Part shown: piece by piece, positions 25,970 to 34,027 of the stretch | Layout of the letters: each line of letters begins with the position of its first letter | How positions within the stretch are numbered: the stretch's first letter is position 1 | NCBI GenBank assembly: GCA_018401455.1 | Contig: JAGYKU010000029.1 | Coordinates: forward strand, 1 to 34,027 | Length of the DNA: 34,027 nucleotides | Direction: 5' to 3' | DNA from: Flavobacteriales bacterium | GTDB taxonomy: Bacteria; Bacteroidota; Bacteroidia; Flavobacteriales_D; Parvicellaceae | The notes under the pieces: model-generated | What the model was told of the DNA's origin: nothing | Database searches by the model: none | The model's input: only the letters and a program-made list of their open reading frames with translations | Position numbers and translations under genes: made by a program

Positions 25970-27421
25970 TTAAAATTTGGAAACTTTTACAGGATAATCC
26001 AACACTCCATTTTTAAGAATTTTCACTTCATTTTCCAGCATTTTCTTTAGAGATAAAGATTTAACTTTTATTAAAGTATCAGGTATTGAGTCTTTCCACT
26101 TTATTGTAAAAAGATACATGGTATCAATCATATTGTTAAACTGAGATTGATAAGATTTTGAAAAAGAATAGGAAGATATTTCTGGATAATGCACTAATAT
26201 TCTTGTGTCTAAAGTGGCAATATCTAGATCTTTAGTAACATCTTCTTCAACTTTTGTGTAAATTTCAAATAATTCGTCTTCTAGTTCTTTAATTTTTTTC
26301 TCTTGATATTTAATTACAGATTCATTACTCATAGCCATCAAATTGGCTTCATCAACACCTTTTTTGTATCTAAAAACTTTTAATTCAGAATCAGTTAGGC
26401 TGTATTTTTCCATTTGAGAACGCCAAGCATCTTCTTTATCTTGAGTGATTTCTGTTCCTAAAGGATAAATTTTGATGACATTCACATCTCCTGTATAAAC
26501 AATTTCATAATTGACCAACACACTATTGTCTGTCTTGATGACATTGGTGACAAAATCTTCAGCATTTTTCTCAAAGATAGATTCCAAAACAATCGAATAG
26601 GTCATATAAATACTTGGAACAATTATCACAAAAAGACTTATGTAGATGTATTTTTGAACTCTAGCAGTAACTTCTTTTGAAATATGTTGAACAGTCTTAA
26701 ACTTCAACAATCTCAACAAAACGATAGTTGAAAGACATATAAAAACAGTATTTAAAATAAAAAGATAAAAAGCGCCTAAAGAATAATTCCATTGACCTGT
26801 AGCCAGACCATAACTCACCGTACACAATGGTGGCATCAGCGCAGTTGCAATGGCTACACCGGGCACAATTGTGAGTACAGCATTTTTATTGTTTGAGGCT
26901 GTGGCAATGATTCCCGCCAAACCGCCAAAAAAGGCAATTAGAATATCTAAAGCATGAGGTTTTACCCTTCCTAACAATTCGGAAGTATCACCGTTTATGG
27001 GAGTAATAAGAAAATAGATCGTAGAAGTAATAATACTAACACCTACCATTACGCCAAAGTTTTTAAGACCCATTTTCAATGTTGGAATATCGTTGATAGC
27101 AAGCGCCAAACCTACCGCTCTAATAGGTCCCATTAATGGAGAAATTAACATGGCTCCAATAATTACTGCAACTGAATTAGCATTCAAACCTACAGAAGCC
27201 ACAATAATAGAACAAACCAAAATCCAAACAGCAGCACCTTTGAAAGTCATACTCTCTTTGATGGATTTTATGGTGTTTTCCTCATCAATCTCATCTTTCA
27301 TACTCACAAGATTTTTAATAAATCTAATAAGTGCCTTCAGGATGATTCCCAAATTATCCAACTCCATTTTCTTTTGCCTAGTTTGTTTAGGCGGTGTTTT
27401 ATTTTCTAATTCTTCTTGCAT
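25970..27421 (-). CDS. DUF389 membrane protein
   Basis: 483 residues. The N-terminal ~45 are soluble and charged. The DUF389 membrane core follows at about 60-265: FKGAAVWILVCSIIVASVGL, VAVIIGAMLISPLMGPIRAVG, IIATASNNKNAVLTIVPGVA, IATALMPPLCTVSYGLA and a Leu/Ile-rich helix near LNTVFICLSTIVLLRLLKF. Another helix (IYISLFVIIVPSIYMTYSI) leads into a large soluble C-terminal domain (about 300-483) with a helix KIKELEDELFEIYTKVEED. The family's biochemical function is unknown to me. It starts 18 bp after the antiporter stop and is followed after 4 bp by the AlkD-like gene, so all three should be one transcript. No truncation is seen. Confidence 0.88.
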   Translation of the reverse strand: MQEELENKTPPKQTRQKKMELDNLGIILKALIRFIKNLVSMKDEIDEENTIKSIKESMTFKGAAVWILVCSIIVASVGLNANSVAVIIGAMLISPLMGPIRAVGLALAINDIPTLKMGLKNFGVMVGVSIITSTIYFLITPINGDTSELLGRVKPHALDILIAFFGGLAGIIATASNNKNAVLTIVPGVAIATALMPPLCTVSYGLATGQWNYSLGAFYLFILNTVFICLSTIVLLRLLKFKTVQHISKEVTARVQKYIYISLFVIIVPSIYMTYSIVLESIFEKNAEDFVTNVIKTDNSVLVNYEIVYTGDVNVIKIYPLGTEITQDKEDAWRSQMEKYSLTDSELKVFRYKKGVDEANLMAMSNESVIKYQEKKIKELEDELFEIYTKVEEDVTKDLDIATLDTRILVHYPEISSYSFSKSYQSQFNNMIDTMYLFTIKWKDSIPDTLIKVKSLSLKKMLENEVKILKNGVLDYPVKVSKF

Positions 27422-27439
27422 ATTTAAAATCGTAGAAGT

Positions 27440-29554
27440 TTATTTTCTTTTAAATAATTTCGTAATGTTTTTTCCCAGAGAATCCAGTTTGCTTAGCGAA
27501 TCCAATAGTGATGGGTTGCTTTTCAAAAGTCCTTTGTCTTCTCCAACTCCAACCTGAACAGGGTAAATCAAAATGGAATTGTTATTGGTAAAATACTTAT
27601 TCAAGTAATCAGGAATTTTTTCCATTAATGTATGGTAAGAAGGCATTGCTTTTCTACTCATAACTATAATAATGTTATCATCATTTTTTATTTCTCTCGA
27701 CAAAACCAAAAACTCTTCCCAATTATCAAAGTTATGAAATTCACAAGAAACTGGGTGTTGTTGATTAATGTCTCGAATCACTTTTAATGTCTCAGCAGAT
27801 GAATAAAAAACCAAACTAGTTCCGGTATTTCGAGCTAAATTCCAAATTTTTAATAACCATAAAACAAAACCAATTTCTTTTTCAGCTTTATCTGGAACGA
27901 TAAGCACATGTCTTTTGATGGTGTTTAGAGGTTGTTTTGGACTATAAATAAAAGTAGTAGCATTACACCTTTCTAATAGTTCATTATTGGTTTCGAACAA
28001 TAAAGATTCAATAAAATTATCTTTATGTCGCATTCCCATAATAATATCTGTAATTTTTTGCTCATGCACTACACTTGAGATACCATTCACTACATTGACA
28101 TCAAATCTTACCAAACCTTCAACGTTATTATCTGTAGCACTTGCGGTTTTGGCCGCTTGTTCTATTATTTTTTCTGCTTTTTTCTCAAAACTATATTCGT
28201 TGCTTTCCAAAACATTCAATACAAACATTCTGTTTTGTTTTCCTTTAGATTTAAGTGTTACACCCAGTTCTATCATATCGTCTGTAATGGCGATAGTATT
28301 TATAGGAATCAAAATGTTTTCTTTAATTTCATTATCTGAAGCCTCTGTTTCGCTTGCTTCTTGCTTAGAGATATTTTCTGCTCCTTTTTGGGCTACAAAA
28401 GAGGCAACAGTACATGTAACGAGAATCATCAAAATCGTACCGTTCAATACACTTTCGTCAAAAAGTCCGATATTGAATCCTACCAAAACTGCGGCTAGAG
28501 TAGCAGCCGCTTGTGCGTTACTCAACCCAAAAATTAATCTTCTTTGATCTTTTGAAAATTTAAATGTTTTTTGAGCAAGAAACGCAGCAATAAATTTTGC
28601 AATTGTTCCAGTAAAACTCATAAATATCGCTACAAAAAGTGTTCTGACATCACTAAAAAACACAGAAAAATCAATTAGCATCCCTACAGAAATCAAGAAT
28701 ATTGGGATAAACAAAGCATTTCCTACAAACTCAATTCTATTCATCAATGGAGAAGTGTGAGGAATCAACCTATTGAGAGATAATCCTGCTAAAAACGCTC
28801 CGATGATTGCCTCAATCCCTGCCGCTTCTGCTAAAAAAGAACCGAAGAAAACCATTAGTAAAACAAAAATATATTGAGAAACATTGTCACTGAATTTTTT
28901 GAAAAACCAACGCCCAATTAAAGGAAAGATAAAAAGTACTATTGCAACAAAAATAGCAAACGAGACACCTAATCGAATCCAAAATTCATTGTTGATTTCC
29001 CCTTGACTCATACCCACAATCACTGCCAAAACCAAAAGTGCTAGGATATCAGTAATCATCGTACCTCCTACTGTAATGTTGACTGCAATGTTTTTTGAAA
29101 CACCAAATCTACTCACTATGGGATATGCGATTAATGTATGTGAAGCAAACAAACTTGCCAGCAAAATGGAAGTCATCAATGGAAAGTCAAGTAAATAGTA
29201 AGCTCCGAAAGTTCCTATTGCCATAGGAATTATAAAAGTATAGAGTCCAAAAACTAAACTTTTTCCACTATTTTTCTTAAAATCATCCAAATCTATTTCA
29301 AGACCAGCAAGAAACATGATGTACAACAACCCTACTGAGCCGTACAGTTCTACGGTAGCTCTATCAATAATATTAAAACCATTAGCTCCTATCAAAGCTC
29401 CAGCGATAATCAATCCAATTAAATGAGGAATTCTAATTTTGTTGAGTAATAACGGGGCAAAAAGAATAATGGAAAAGATAACTGAAAAAACTAAAATGTA
29501 ATCATGAAAAGGCAAAGAAAAATCAAGTGCGTTAAGAAGTGAAATTATATACAT
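27440..29554 (-). CDS. CPA2-type cation:proton antiporter with C-terminal universal-stress domains
   Basis: 704 residues. Residues 1-405 form the Kef/NapA-like membrane domain of about 12 helices: LLLNKIRIPHLIGLIIAGAL, YIMFLAGLEIDLDDF, ASHTLIAYPIVSRFG, VGGTMITDILALL (a single acidic residue at the ion-site position), AIIGAFLAGLSLNRLIPH and FIPIFLISVGMLIDF are all family hallmarks. The C-terminal 290 residues are cytosolic and read as two universal-stress-like units, the first starting NILIPINTIAITDDMIELG, the second HVLIVPDKAEKEIGFVLWLL. Such tails bind nucleotides in other proteins and could gate exchange. Ion choice (Na+ or K+) is not decided by sequence. Co-transcribed with the DUF389 gene. 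A -7 element lies 26 bp upstream. Confidence 0.92.
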   Translation of the reverse strand: MYIISLLNALDFSLPFHDYILVFSVIFSIILFAPLLLNKIRIPHLIGLIIAGALIGANGFNIIDRATVELYGSVGLLYIMFLAGLEIDLDDFKKNSGKSLVFGLYTFIIPMAIGTFGAYYLLDFPLMTSILLASLFASHTLIAYPIVSRFGVSKNIAVNITVGGTMITDILALLVLAVIVGMSQGEINNEFWIRLGVSFAIFVAIVLFIFPLIGRWFFKKFSDNVSQYIFVLLMVFFGSFLAEAAGIEAIIGAFLAGLSLNRLIPHTSPLMNRIEFVGNALFIPIFLISVGMLIDFSVFFSDVRTLFVAIFMSFTGTIAKFIAAFLAQKTFKFSKDQRRLIFGLSNAQAAATLAAVLVGFNIGLFDESVLNGTILMILVTCTVASFVAQKGAENISKQEASETEASDNEIKENILIPINTIAITDDMIELGVTLKSKGKQNRMFVLNVLESNEYSFEKKAEKIIEQAAKTASATDNNVEGLVRFDVNVVNGISSVVHEQKITDIIMGMRHKDNFIESLLFETNNELLERCNATTFIYSPKQPLNTIKRHVLIVPDKAEKEIGFVLWLLKIWNLARNTGTSLVFYSSAETLKVIRDINQQHPVSCEFHNFDNWEEFLVLSREIKNDDNIIIVMSRKAMPSYHTLMEKIPDYLNKYFTNNNSILIYPVQVGVGEDKGLLKSNPSLLDSLSKLDSLGKNITKLFKRK

Positions 29555-29579
29555 TTTAGTTTGGGATTAAAATCAAGTG

Positions 29580-29587
29580 CAAAAATA
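29580..29587 (-). promoter_or_regulatory. -7 element for the antiporter operon (TATTTTTG)
   Basis: Exact TAnnTTTG on the minus strand, 26 bp before ATG 29554, in a 136-bp gap. It separates the antiporter-DUF389-AlkD unit from the lytic transglycosylase-SpoIIE unit. Confidence 0.4.
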
Positions 29588-29690
29588 AAGATTTCACAAT
29601 AACTTTAGTAAACTGATAGATAAAGTTATTAAAATTGAATCTTAAGATTTTCAAAAAATAGGATAAAATACTTTGTTACAACTAAATTCT

Positions 29691-31664
29691 TTAGGTAATC
29701 TTAACTCCAACCACAAGCACATCGTCAAATTGTTTTTGATTTCCTTTCCATTGTTCGTATTTAGCATTGAGTTTTTCGGGAATTTGATTACCATTTGAAT
29801 CACTTAAAGAAACTACCAAATCTTTGAAGGGTTGGTAATAAAATTTCTTGCCTTTTTCTCCTCCTTTTTGATCTGCAAATCCATCAGAAAATAAATAGAT
29901 GAAATCATCTTTCTCAATCGAGAATTCGTGGTTTTCAAATGGCAATTTAATATGGTCGTTCAATACTCCAACAGATCTTCTTGTGCCTTTTATCTCAGAA
30001 AGATTACCTTTTCTTACAATATAAATTCCATTTCTTGCTCCAGAAAACATAAGGCTATTATATGCAGTATTGATGTTCACTACTGACACATCCATTCCAT
30101 CTTTAAAATTTTCGTACTTTAAATTTCGCTCCATTAATTTTGAAGTCAAAATTCCACAAATAGACTCTAAAATTTCATTGGGATGTGTTATTTTTTCGTC
30201 TATAACAACCTTATCCAATAAATTACTGAAAATGATAGACATAAATGCTCCTGGAACTCCATGTCCAGTACAATCTGCAGCTACAATTACGATTTGATTC
30301 CCAACTTTATGATACCAAAAAAAGTCCCCACTTACTGAGTCTTTTGGTCGCAGAAAAACAAAAGAACCAGGCATCATAGAGATAAATTCATTCGAAGAAG
30401 GCAACATTGCTTTTTGAATTCTAGTGGCGTAATCAATGCTTTCTTGAATATTACTTGCTTGTTTCGTTAGTTCATCTTTTTGTAAATTGATTTCTTCATT
30501 TTTAGCAATCAACAATTGATTTGACTTTCGTTTTCTCATCAAACCAATCAATATTAAAATAGCAATAAGACCAATAGACGCAACGGCAATCCATAATATT
30601 TGAGATTTTGCCATAGCAGCTTCTTTCTCTGCATTTAATTTGTCTTTTTCATCTTGTGCAGATTTTGCTACAAGTTTAGCTGACTCTGCTTCAATTTCTG
30701 CCAATTTCGCTTTGTCTAAAGCTGCATTTTTTTGCAATAACGCTAGTGAAACCTCATCTTGAGCGGCTTTTATTTTGAGTTCTGCCAATTGCATTTCTTC
30801 ACTCATTGATTCAATTTGAGCCAATGTTTTTGATTGTTCATTTTTGACTTTGCTTATATATGCCTCTTGTTCTTTGATTTGCTCTTCCTTGAAAGATGTA
30901 GTTTTACTATCTGAACTTTCGTTAGAATCAACTATTTCTAAATCAGATTTAATATTTGAAGCGTAACTAGACAAACCATATTTCTGAGCCAATTGCAAAG
31001 CTTTTTCTAAGGTTTCTTTTGCTTTTTTATAATCTCCGTAATTGGAATAAATCGCTCCTACAGTGTGTAAAGATTGTACTTCATCTTTTTGATTTCCAGC
31101 AGCACCAAATTGCTGAGCCGCTTTTCCATACCATAAAATTGCGTTTTTCAAATCTTTACTGTTGTTGTAAATCATTCCAATCGAAGATGCTTGAAAACCA
31201 GCGTTTTTTTGTTTTGAAAGTGCTAAATAAGTATTGTATGACTTTTCATAATAAGAAATTGCATCTTTAGATTTATTAAGCCCAAGATATCCCTCAGCAA
31301 CAACTGAAACACTCATCGCATAATTACTTTGATCTGACGATTCATAAATTTTAGCTGCGTCTATTCCATATTTTACGGCATTCGTATAATTTTTCAATTT
31401 TACAGAAGACTGTGCCATTAATGCATTTGCAGCGCCTAAAATAGTTGTATTACCAGATGCGTTGTCCAATGCAGATTTTGCATATTCAAATGCTTCAGAA
31501 GGATTGGAAGAAACTAATTTATTAGATAGTTGTATTTCGTATTGAGCTTTTTGAAGCCCCTGAGAGTTCTTAATTTTTTGTTTTAGTTCTTCTTCACTTT
31601 GAGAAAATGAAATACCAACAAACAAAACAGACAAAAAAAATGAAAAAATTTTCAATAAAGTCAT
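29691..31664 (-). CDS. TPR-coiled coil-TM-SpoIIE serine phosphatase
   Basis: 657 residues, intact. It has a signal peptide (1-21, ending GISFSQ), tetratricopeptide repeats from about 40 to 245 (QASSIGMIYNNSKDLKNAI, SLHTVGAIYSNYGDYKKAK), a long Ala/Glu/Lys-rich coiled coil at 255-352, a membrane span at 355-376 (ILWIAVASIGLIAILILIG) with a basic stop-transfer RKRK, the linker DYATRIQKAMLP, and the phosphatase: GDFFW (446-450), ADCTGHGVPGAF (463-474), DGMD, FSGARNGIY, FSDGFADQKGG, and the terminal FDD. So a periplasmic TPR sensor drives a cytosolic PP2C phosphatase. It follows the lytic transglycosylase by 11 bp and shows what the broken pair at 6949-8939 should look like. Confidence 0.92.
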   Translation of the reverse strand: MTLLKIFSFFLSVLFVGISFSQSEEELKQKIKNSQGLQKAQYEIQLSNKLVSSNPSEAFEYAKSALDNASGNTTILGAANALMAQSSVKLKNYTNAVKYGIDAAKIYESSDQSNYAMSVSVVAEGYLGLNKSKDAISYYEKSYNTYLALSKQKNAGFQASSIGMIYNNSKDLKNAILWYGKAAQQFGAAGNQKDEVQSLHTVGAIYSNYGDYKKAKETLEKALQLAQKYGLSSYASNIKSDLEIVDSNESSDSKTTSFKEEQIKEQEAYISKVKNEQSKTLAQIESMSEEMQLAELKIKAAQDEVSLALLQKNAALDKAKLAEIEAESAKLVAKSAQDEKDKLNAEKEAAMAKSQILWIAVASIGLIAILILIGLMRKRKSNQLLIAKNEEINLQKDELTKQASNIQESIDYATRIQKAMLPSSNEFISMMPGSFVFLRPKDSVSGDFFWYHKVGNQIVIVAADCTGHGVPGAFMSIIFSNLLDKVVIDEKITHPNEILESICGILTSKLMERNLKYENFKDGMDVSVVNINTAYNSLMFSGARNGIYIVRKGNLSEIKGTRRSVGVLNDHIKLPFENHEFSIEKDDFIYLFSDGFADQKGGEKGKKFYYQPFKDLVVSLSDSNGNQIPEKLNAKYEQWKGNQKQFDDVLVVGVKIT

Positions 31665-31675
31665 AAACTAAATAT

Positions 31676-32641
31676 TTATTCGTTTACAGATTCTTCAGGC
31701 ATGCAATAAAAAATAGCATCACAAGTATTATAAATAGTTTCGTGAAGTCTTAAAAGTGATGCCAAAGCCACTTGCGAATAATTTTGACTCGCATTTTTGA
31801 ACCCACCCCATTCACTTTGCCACATAGTTGTGATTAACTCCTGACCACCTGTTTTAGGTTGAATACTTTCCAAAAGCCCACCTACATTTCCTGCACCTGC
31901 ATGATAAATATGCAACACAAACAACCTAAACCACAAATCTTGTTCATCAAATGAAATATTGTGTTTGTTTAAAATTCTTTTAGCTTCTGGGATACAAGTT
32001 CTTCTTATTAAGCTTGCCGCTCCCATGGCAGATTTGTCAAAGTCTTCTCTTTCATCAATTGTTTTATTCACTTTTAGCCCATGACTAATTGCTACAGACT
32101 TCATCAACTGAAAAGGACCATACGCCCCAACATTACTGTAAGCCATTTTACCTGGGCTTTCAATCAATAAAATGGCTTGTGCATACCAAGGATCGGTATT
32201 GTAATCTTGGAATATTTCTACCGCTTTAGAAATACTTCCCATTACTTTTTCAACCTGATAAAAATGATTTTTACCTGAAGTTACATAAATCATAACTGAA
32301 TCCGCTAAACCGTATACTTTTCTAACACTGTCTTTGTATGCTGTTTTTTGAGGTTCTGTTTGTGCTTTCCATTTTACAAAAGAGTCTTTACCAAGGATGG
32401 TTCTTGTTGCAGCAATATTTATAATGCAAGAATCTGGAGATAAATCCATAACCTCTCGCCAAAAATTAGGTTGCGCCAATGTATCCCATCTCTCTGATTT
32501 TAGCACGTCTGTATTTACAAAAACTTGATGAGAGGTATCTGCTTTATAAAATGCTTCTATCAAGTCATACGTCTGACTAAAAATGCCTTTAACTGAAAAA
32601 AGGAAAATAAGGGTGACTGGTATTTTTATAAATTTTATCAT
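31676..32641 (-). CDS. Secreted lytic transglycosylase-like (SLT domain) protein
   Basis: 321 residues with a signal peptide (1-23, ending IFSQ). About 120 residues of unrecognised sequence precede an SLT/lysozyme-like domain at about 145-300: the catalytic glutamate Glu161 in ILLIESPGK, then SNVGAYGPFQLMK (169-181, the family's S-x-x-GAxGLMQ motif with GPFQ), SAMGAASLIRR, and HIYHAGAGNVGGLL (244-257, the usual Y-NAG-GxV motif with HAGAGNV). Such enzymes cleave peptidoglycan glycan strands between MurNAc and GlcNAc to form anhydro ends. The GPF and HAG variants are mild deviations, so activity is likely but not certain. First gene of a two-gene unit with the TPR-SpoIIE phosphatase, hinting that wall state feeds that sensor. 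Confidence 0.82.
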   Translation of the reverse strand: MIKFIKIPVTLIFLFSVKGIFSQTYDLIEAFYKADTSHQVFVNTDVLKSERWDTLAQPNFWREVMDLSPDSCIINIAATRTILGKDSFVKWKAQTEPQKTAYKDSVRKVYGLADSVMIYVTSGKNHFYQVEKVMGSISKAVEIFQDYNTDPWYAQAILLIESPGKMAYSNVGAYGPFQLMKSVAISHGLKVNKTIDEREDFDKSAMGAASLIRRTCIPEAKRILNKHNISFDEQDLWFRLFVLHIYHAGAGNVGGLLESIQPKTGGQELITTMWQSEWGGFKNASQNYSQVALASLLRLHETIYNTCDAIFYCMPEESVNE

Positions 32642-32807
32642 ATTCAGAATACTAAATTAACTCTTATCATCATAAAAGGTTTCATTTTTTTGAATTTAAT
32701 ATCACAATGAAATGTGAATATCAGTTTTTTTATATTGTGTATGTTTTATGATGAATGAAATTAAATATTTAAATTGTAATTTTACACCTTCAATAATTCA
32801 AACTTAA

Positions 32808-33389
32808 ATGGCACTTAGCAAAAAAGCAAAATCTAATCTTATTTTTTATGGAATTGCAGGCGTTTTGATTATTTTCCTTTTTTTCACTTCTGCAGGTTCT
32901 TCCTTTAGAGCGTGGATGATGAGTTTTACTTTGCGAACACCTGATGTCCAAACTTCTGAAGTGAAATCACAAGAAAAACAATTCATAGATATGGACTGGA
33001 AAGTAATCGATGACGAAGGAGCAGAATTTTGGCTTTCTGATACTGATAAGCCTATTTTTATTAATATTTGGGCAACTTGGTGTGGTCCATGCAGAAGTGA
33101 AATGGGATCTATTCTGGATTTACAAAAAAGATTGGGAAATTCAGTCGAATTTCTATTGGTTAGCACCACCGAAGAAATTGGAATTATTAAAAAGTATAAA
33201 CTAAGCGAAGGCATTGATATTCCACTTTATGTTAACGGAAGCGTAATCCCAAAAAATCTATATTCACAAGTTTTTCCTACAACATTTATTATCGATAAAA
33301 ACAAAAAAATTGTCTATAAATGGGAAGGGGCTTACAATTGGAATGATGATAAAATTTATGATTTGATGCTGAAACTTTCCAAAGAATAA
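32808..33389 (+). CDS. TlpA/ResA-like membrane-anchored thioredoxin
   Basis: 193 residues. One N-terminal membrane helix (about 10-29, FYGIAGVLIIFLFFTSAG) anchors a periplasmic thioredoxin fold at about 60-193. The redox site is TWCGPC (90-95), preceded by PIFINIWA, and the cis-proline loop is VFPTTFI. CGPC is the classic thioredoxin pair, so it probably reduces disulfides or apocytochromes in the periplasm. There is no cytochrome or Dsb gene next to it to narrow the substrate. ATG 32808 is the only start that includes the whole anchor. Upstream 160 bp are AT-rich with no strong promoter match. Confidence 0.88.
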   Translation: MALSKKAKSNLIFYGIAGVLIIFLFFTSAGSSFRAWMMSFTLRTPDVQTSEVKSQEKQFIDMDWKVIDDEGAEFWLSDTDKPIFINIWATWCGPCRSEMGSILDLQKRLGNSVEFLLVSTTEEIGIIKKYKLSEGIDIPLYVNGSVIPKNLYSQVFPTTFIIDKNKKIVYKWEGAYNWNDDKIYDLMLKLSKE

Positions 33390-33425
33390 TTGATTGATTT
33401 GATAGCAAAAGTCTTTGTAAAATAG

Positions 33426-33433
33426 TATATTTG
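33426..33433 (+). promoter_or_regulatory. -7 element for dps (TATATTTG)
   Basis: Exact TAnnTTTG match 29 bp before ATG 33463. A TTTG lies 24 bp upstream, wider than the usual 19-bp gap, so the -33 assignment is weak. Confidence 0.4.
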
Positions 33434-33462
33434 TAATATTATAAAATTAAAAAATATTTCCA

Positions 33463-33927
33463 ATGAACAGAATAGGATTAGATAAGAAAAAAGCAAAAAA
33501 ATTGGCAGTAGAACTCAACGATTTATTGTCCAATTATCAAGTTTTTTATATGAATGTGAGAAGTTTTCACTGGAACATAAAAGGAGCGAAGTTTTTCGAA
33601 TTACATCTCAAATTTGAAGAATTATACAACGATTTGCTTCTTAAAGTGGATGAATTAGCAGAACGAGTTCTTACTTTAGGAGAAACGCCAACACATTGTT
33701 TTACAGATTATATAAAACAATCTTCAATTAAAGAAGTAAAAAATGTTTCTGATGGTACAAAGTGTGTAGCATCTATTTTAGATAGTTTTGAAACTTTAAT
33801 TAAAAAACAAAGAGCCCTTCTAGACTTAAGTGAAGCGGCAAATGATGAGGGAACTAATGCTTTAATGAGTGATTATATCAGAGAACAAGAAAAATTGGTT
33901 TGGATGTACACTTCATTCTTAGGCTAA
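33463..33927 (+). CDS. dps: Dps family ferritin-like DNA-protection protein
   Basis: 154 residues, a normal Dps subunit. The Dps signature is VRSFHWNIKGAKFFELHLKFEELYND. The inter-subunit ferroxidase ligands line up by spacing as His36, His48, Glu52, Asp63 and Glu67, with Glu replacing the more usual Asp at the third site. The N-terminus is lysine-rich (LDKKKAKK), which may contact DNA. Dps assembles as a 12-subunit shell that oxidises and stores iron using peroxide and shields DNA under starvation or oxidative stress. It has its own promoter element, and the next gene starts 9 bp after its stop. Confidence 0.93.
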   Translation: MNRIGLDKKKAKKLAVELNDLLSNYQVFYMNVRSFHWNIKGAKFFELHLKFEELYNDLLLKVDELAERVLTLGETPTHCFTDYIKQSSIKEVKNVSDGTKCVASILDSFETLIKKQRALLDLSEAANDEGTNALMSDYIREQEKLVWMYTSFLG

Positions 33928-33936
33928 ACAATAAAT

Positions 33937-34027
33937 ATGTCTTTTAAAAAAATAGAAAGTTTTTTGGTCGAAAACCTTAAAAGGAATGGAATAGAAACTC
34001 CAACACCTTTTCAGAAAGATTTGCTGT
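33937..34027 (+). CDS. Probable DEAD-box helicase, only the N-terminus in the window
   Basis: ATG 33937 opens a frame that runs off the right edge, leaving 30 codons. The sequence SFKKIESFLVENL, then GIETPTPFQKDLL, fits the N-terminal Q motif of DEAD/DEAH-box RNA helicases (a conserved PTPxQ with an aromatic residue upstream). The nine-base gap after dps is consistent with either co-transcription or chance. With so little sequence the call rests on one motif. Confidence 0.5.
   Translation, partial: MSFKKIESFLVENLKRNGIETPTPFQKDLL

Noticed and set aside
1..34027. tRNA, rRNA, insertion sequences, prophage or defence islands
   Set aside because: I looked on both strands and saw no cloverleaf, transposase, integrase, terminal repeats or defence-type domain sets. 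This is by eye, so a tRNA or covariance-model scan could still find a small RNA.

Overview
The window looks like ordinary chromosome from a low-GC member of the Bacteroidota, probably a Flavobacteriales-type marine or aquatic lineage. Three things point there: type IX secretion (T9SS) cargo and a PorV/PorQ-family barrel, a CHU_C-type sorting domain behind PKD repeats, and several upstream sites matching the Bacteroidota promoter consensus (TTTG, about 19 bp, TAnnTTTG) with no Shine-Dalgarno-like sites that I rely on. No rRNA, tRNA, CRISPR array, insertion sequence, phage or integrase is visible. Most genes are housekeeping or envelope and stress functions.

Layout. 1-4.5 kb: 3' part of a very large secreted T9SS cargo gene, then a PorV/PorQ-family outer-membrane protein and a hairpin. 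4.5-5.4 kb: greA and a HIT-family gene, overlapping stop/start, both broken by a dense cluster of one-base indels. 5.5-6.9 kb: glmM. 6.9-10.3 kb (minus): mnmE, then a TPR protein and a SpoIIE-type phosphatase that are probably two halves of one gene. 10.6-12.4 kb: PAS-SpoIIE phosphatase, convergent with a COG4122 methyltransferase. 12.5-14.9 kb: 32-residue membrane peptide, bacterial GH3 enzyme, secreted protein. 15-22.4 kb (minus): pyrD, SulP transporter, rnhB, and a 1355-residue secreted protein with three copies of a two-PKD unit. 22.6-25.3 kb: metG and a DUF2064 glycosyltransferase-like gene. 25.3-32.6 kb (minus): lytic transglycosylase, TPR-TM-SpoIIE phosphatase, CPA2 antiporter with stress-protein tail, DUF389 membrane protein, AlkD-like gene. 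32.8-34 kb: TlpA-like thioredoxin, Dps, and the start of a probable DEAD-box helicase.

Two themes stand out. The first is three SpoIIE-type PP2C phosphatases in 25 kb, sharing one linker and catalytic domain but carrying different input modules (TPR lipoprotein-like, PAS, TPR plus coiled coil). This suggests a multi-input partner-switching network whose kinase and antagonist partners lie elsewhere. The second is a set of homopolymer frameshifts (greA, hit, the TPR/SpoIIE pair, the AlkD-like gene) where the protein sequence stays perfectly readable across frames. That looks more like base-calling error than gene decay, and it should be settled before anyone calls these pseudogenes. I do not see a clear-cut novel defence or biosynthetic system. 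The best candidates for undescribed biology are the cysteine-patterned PKD-pair adhesin, the GH3 locus, and the antiporter-DUF389 unit.
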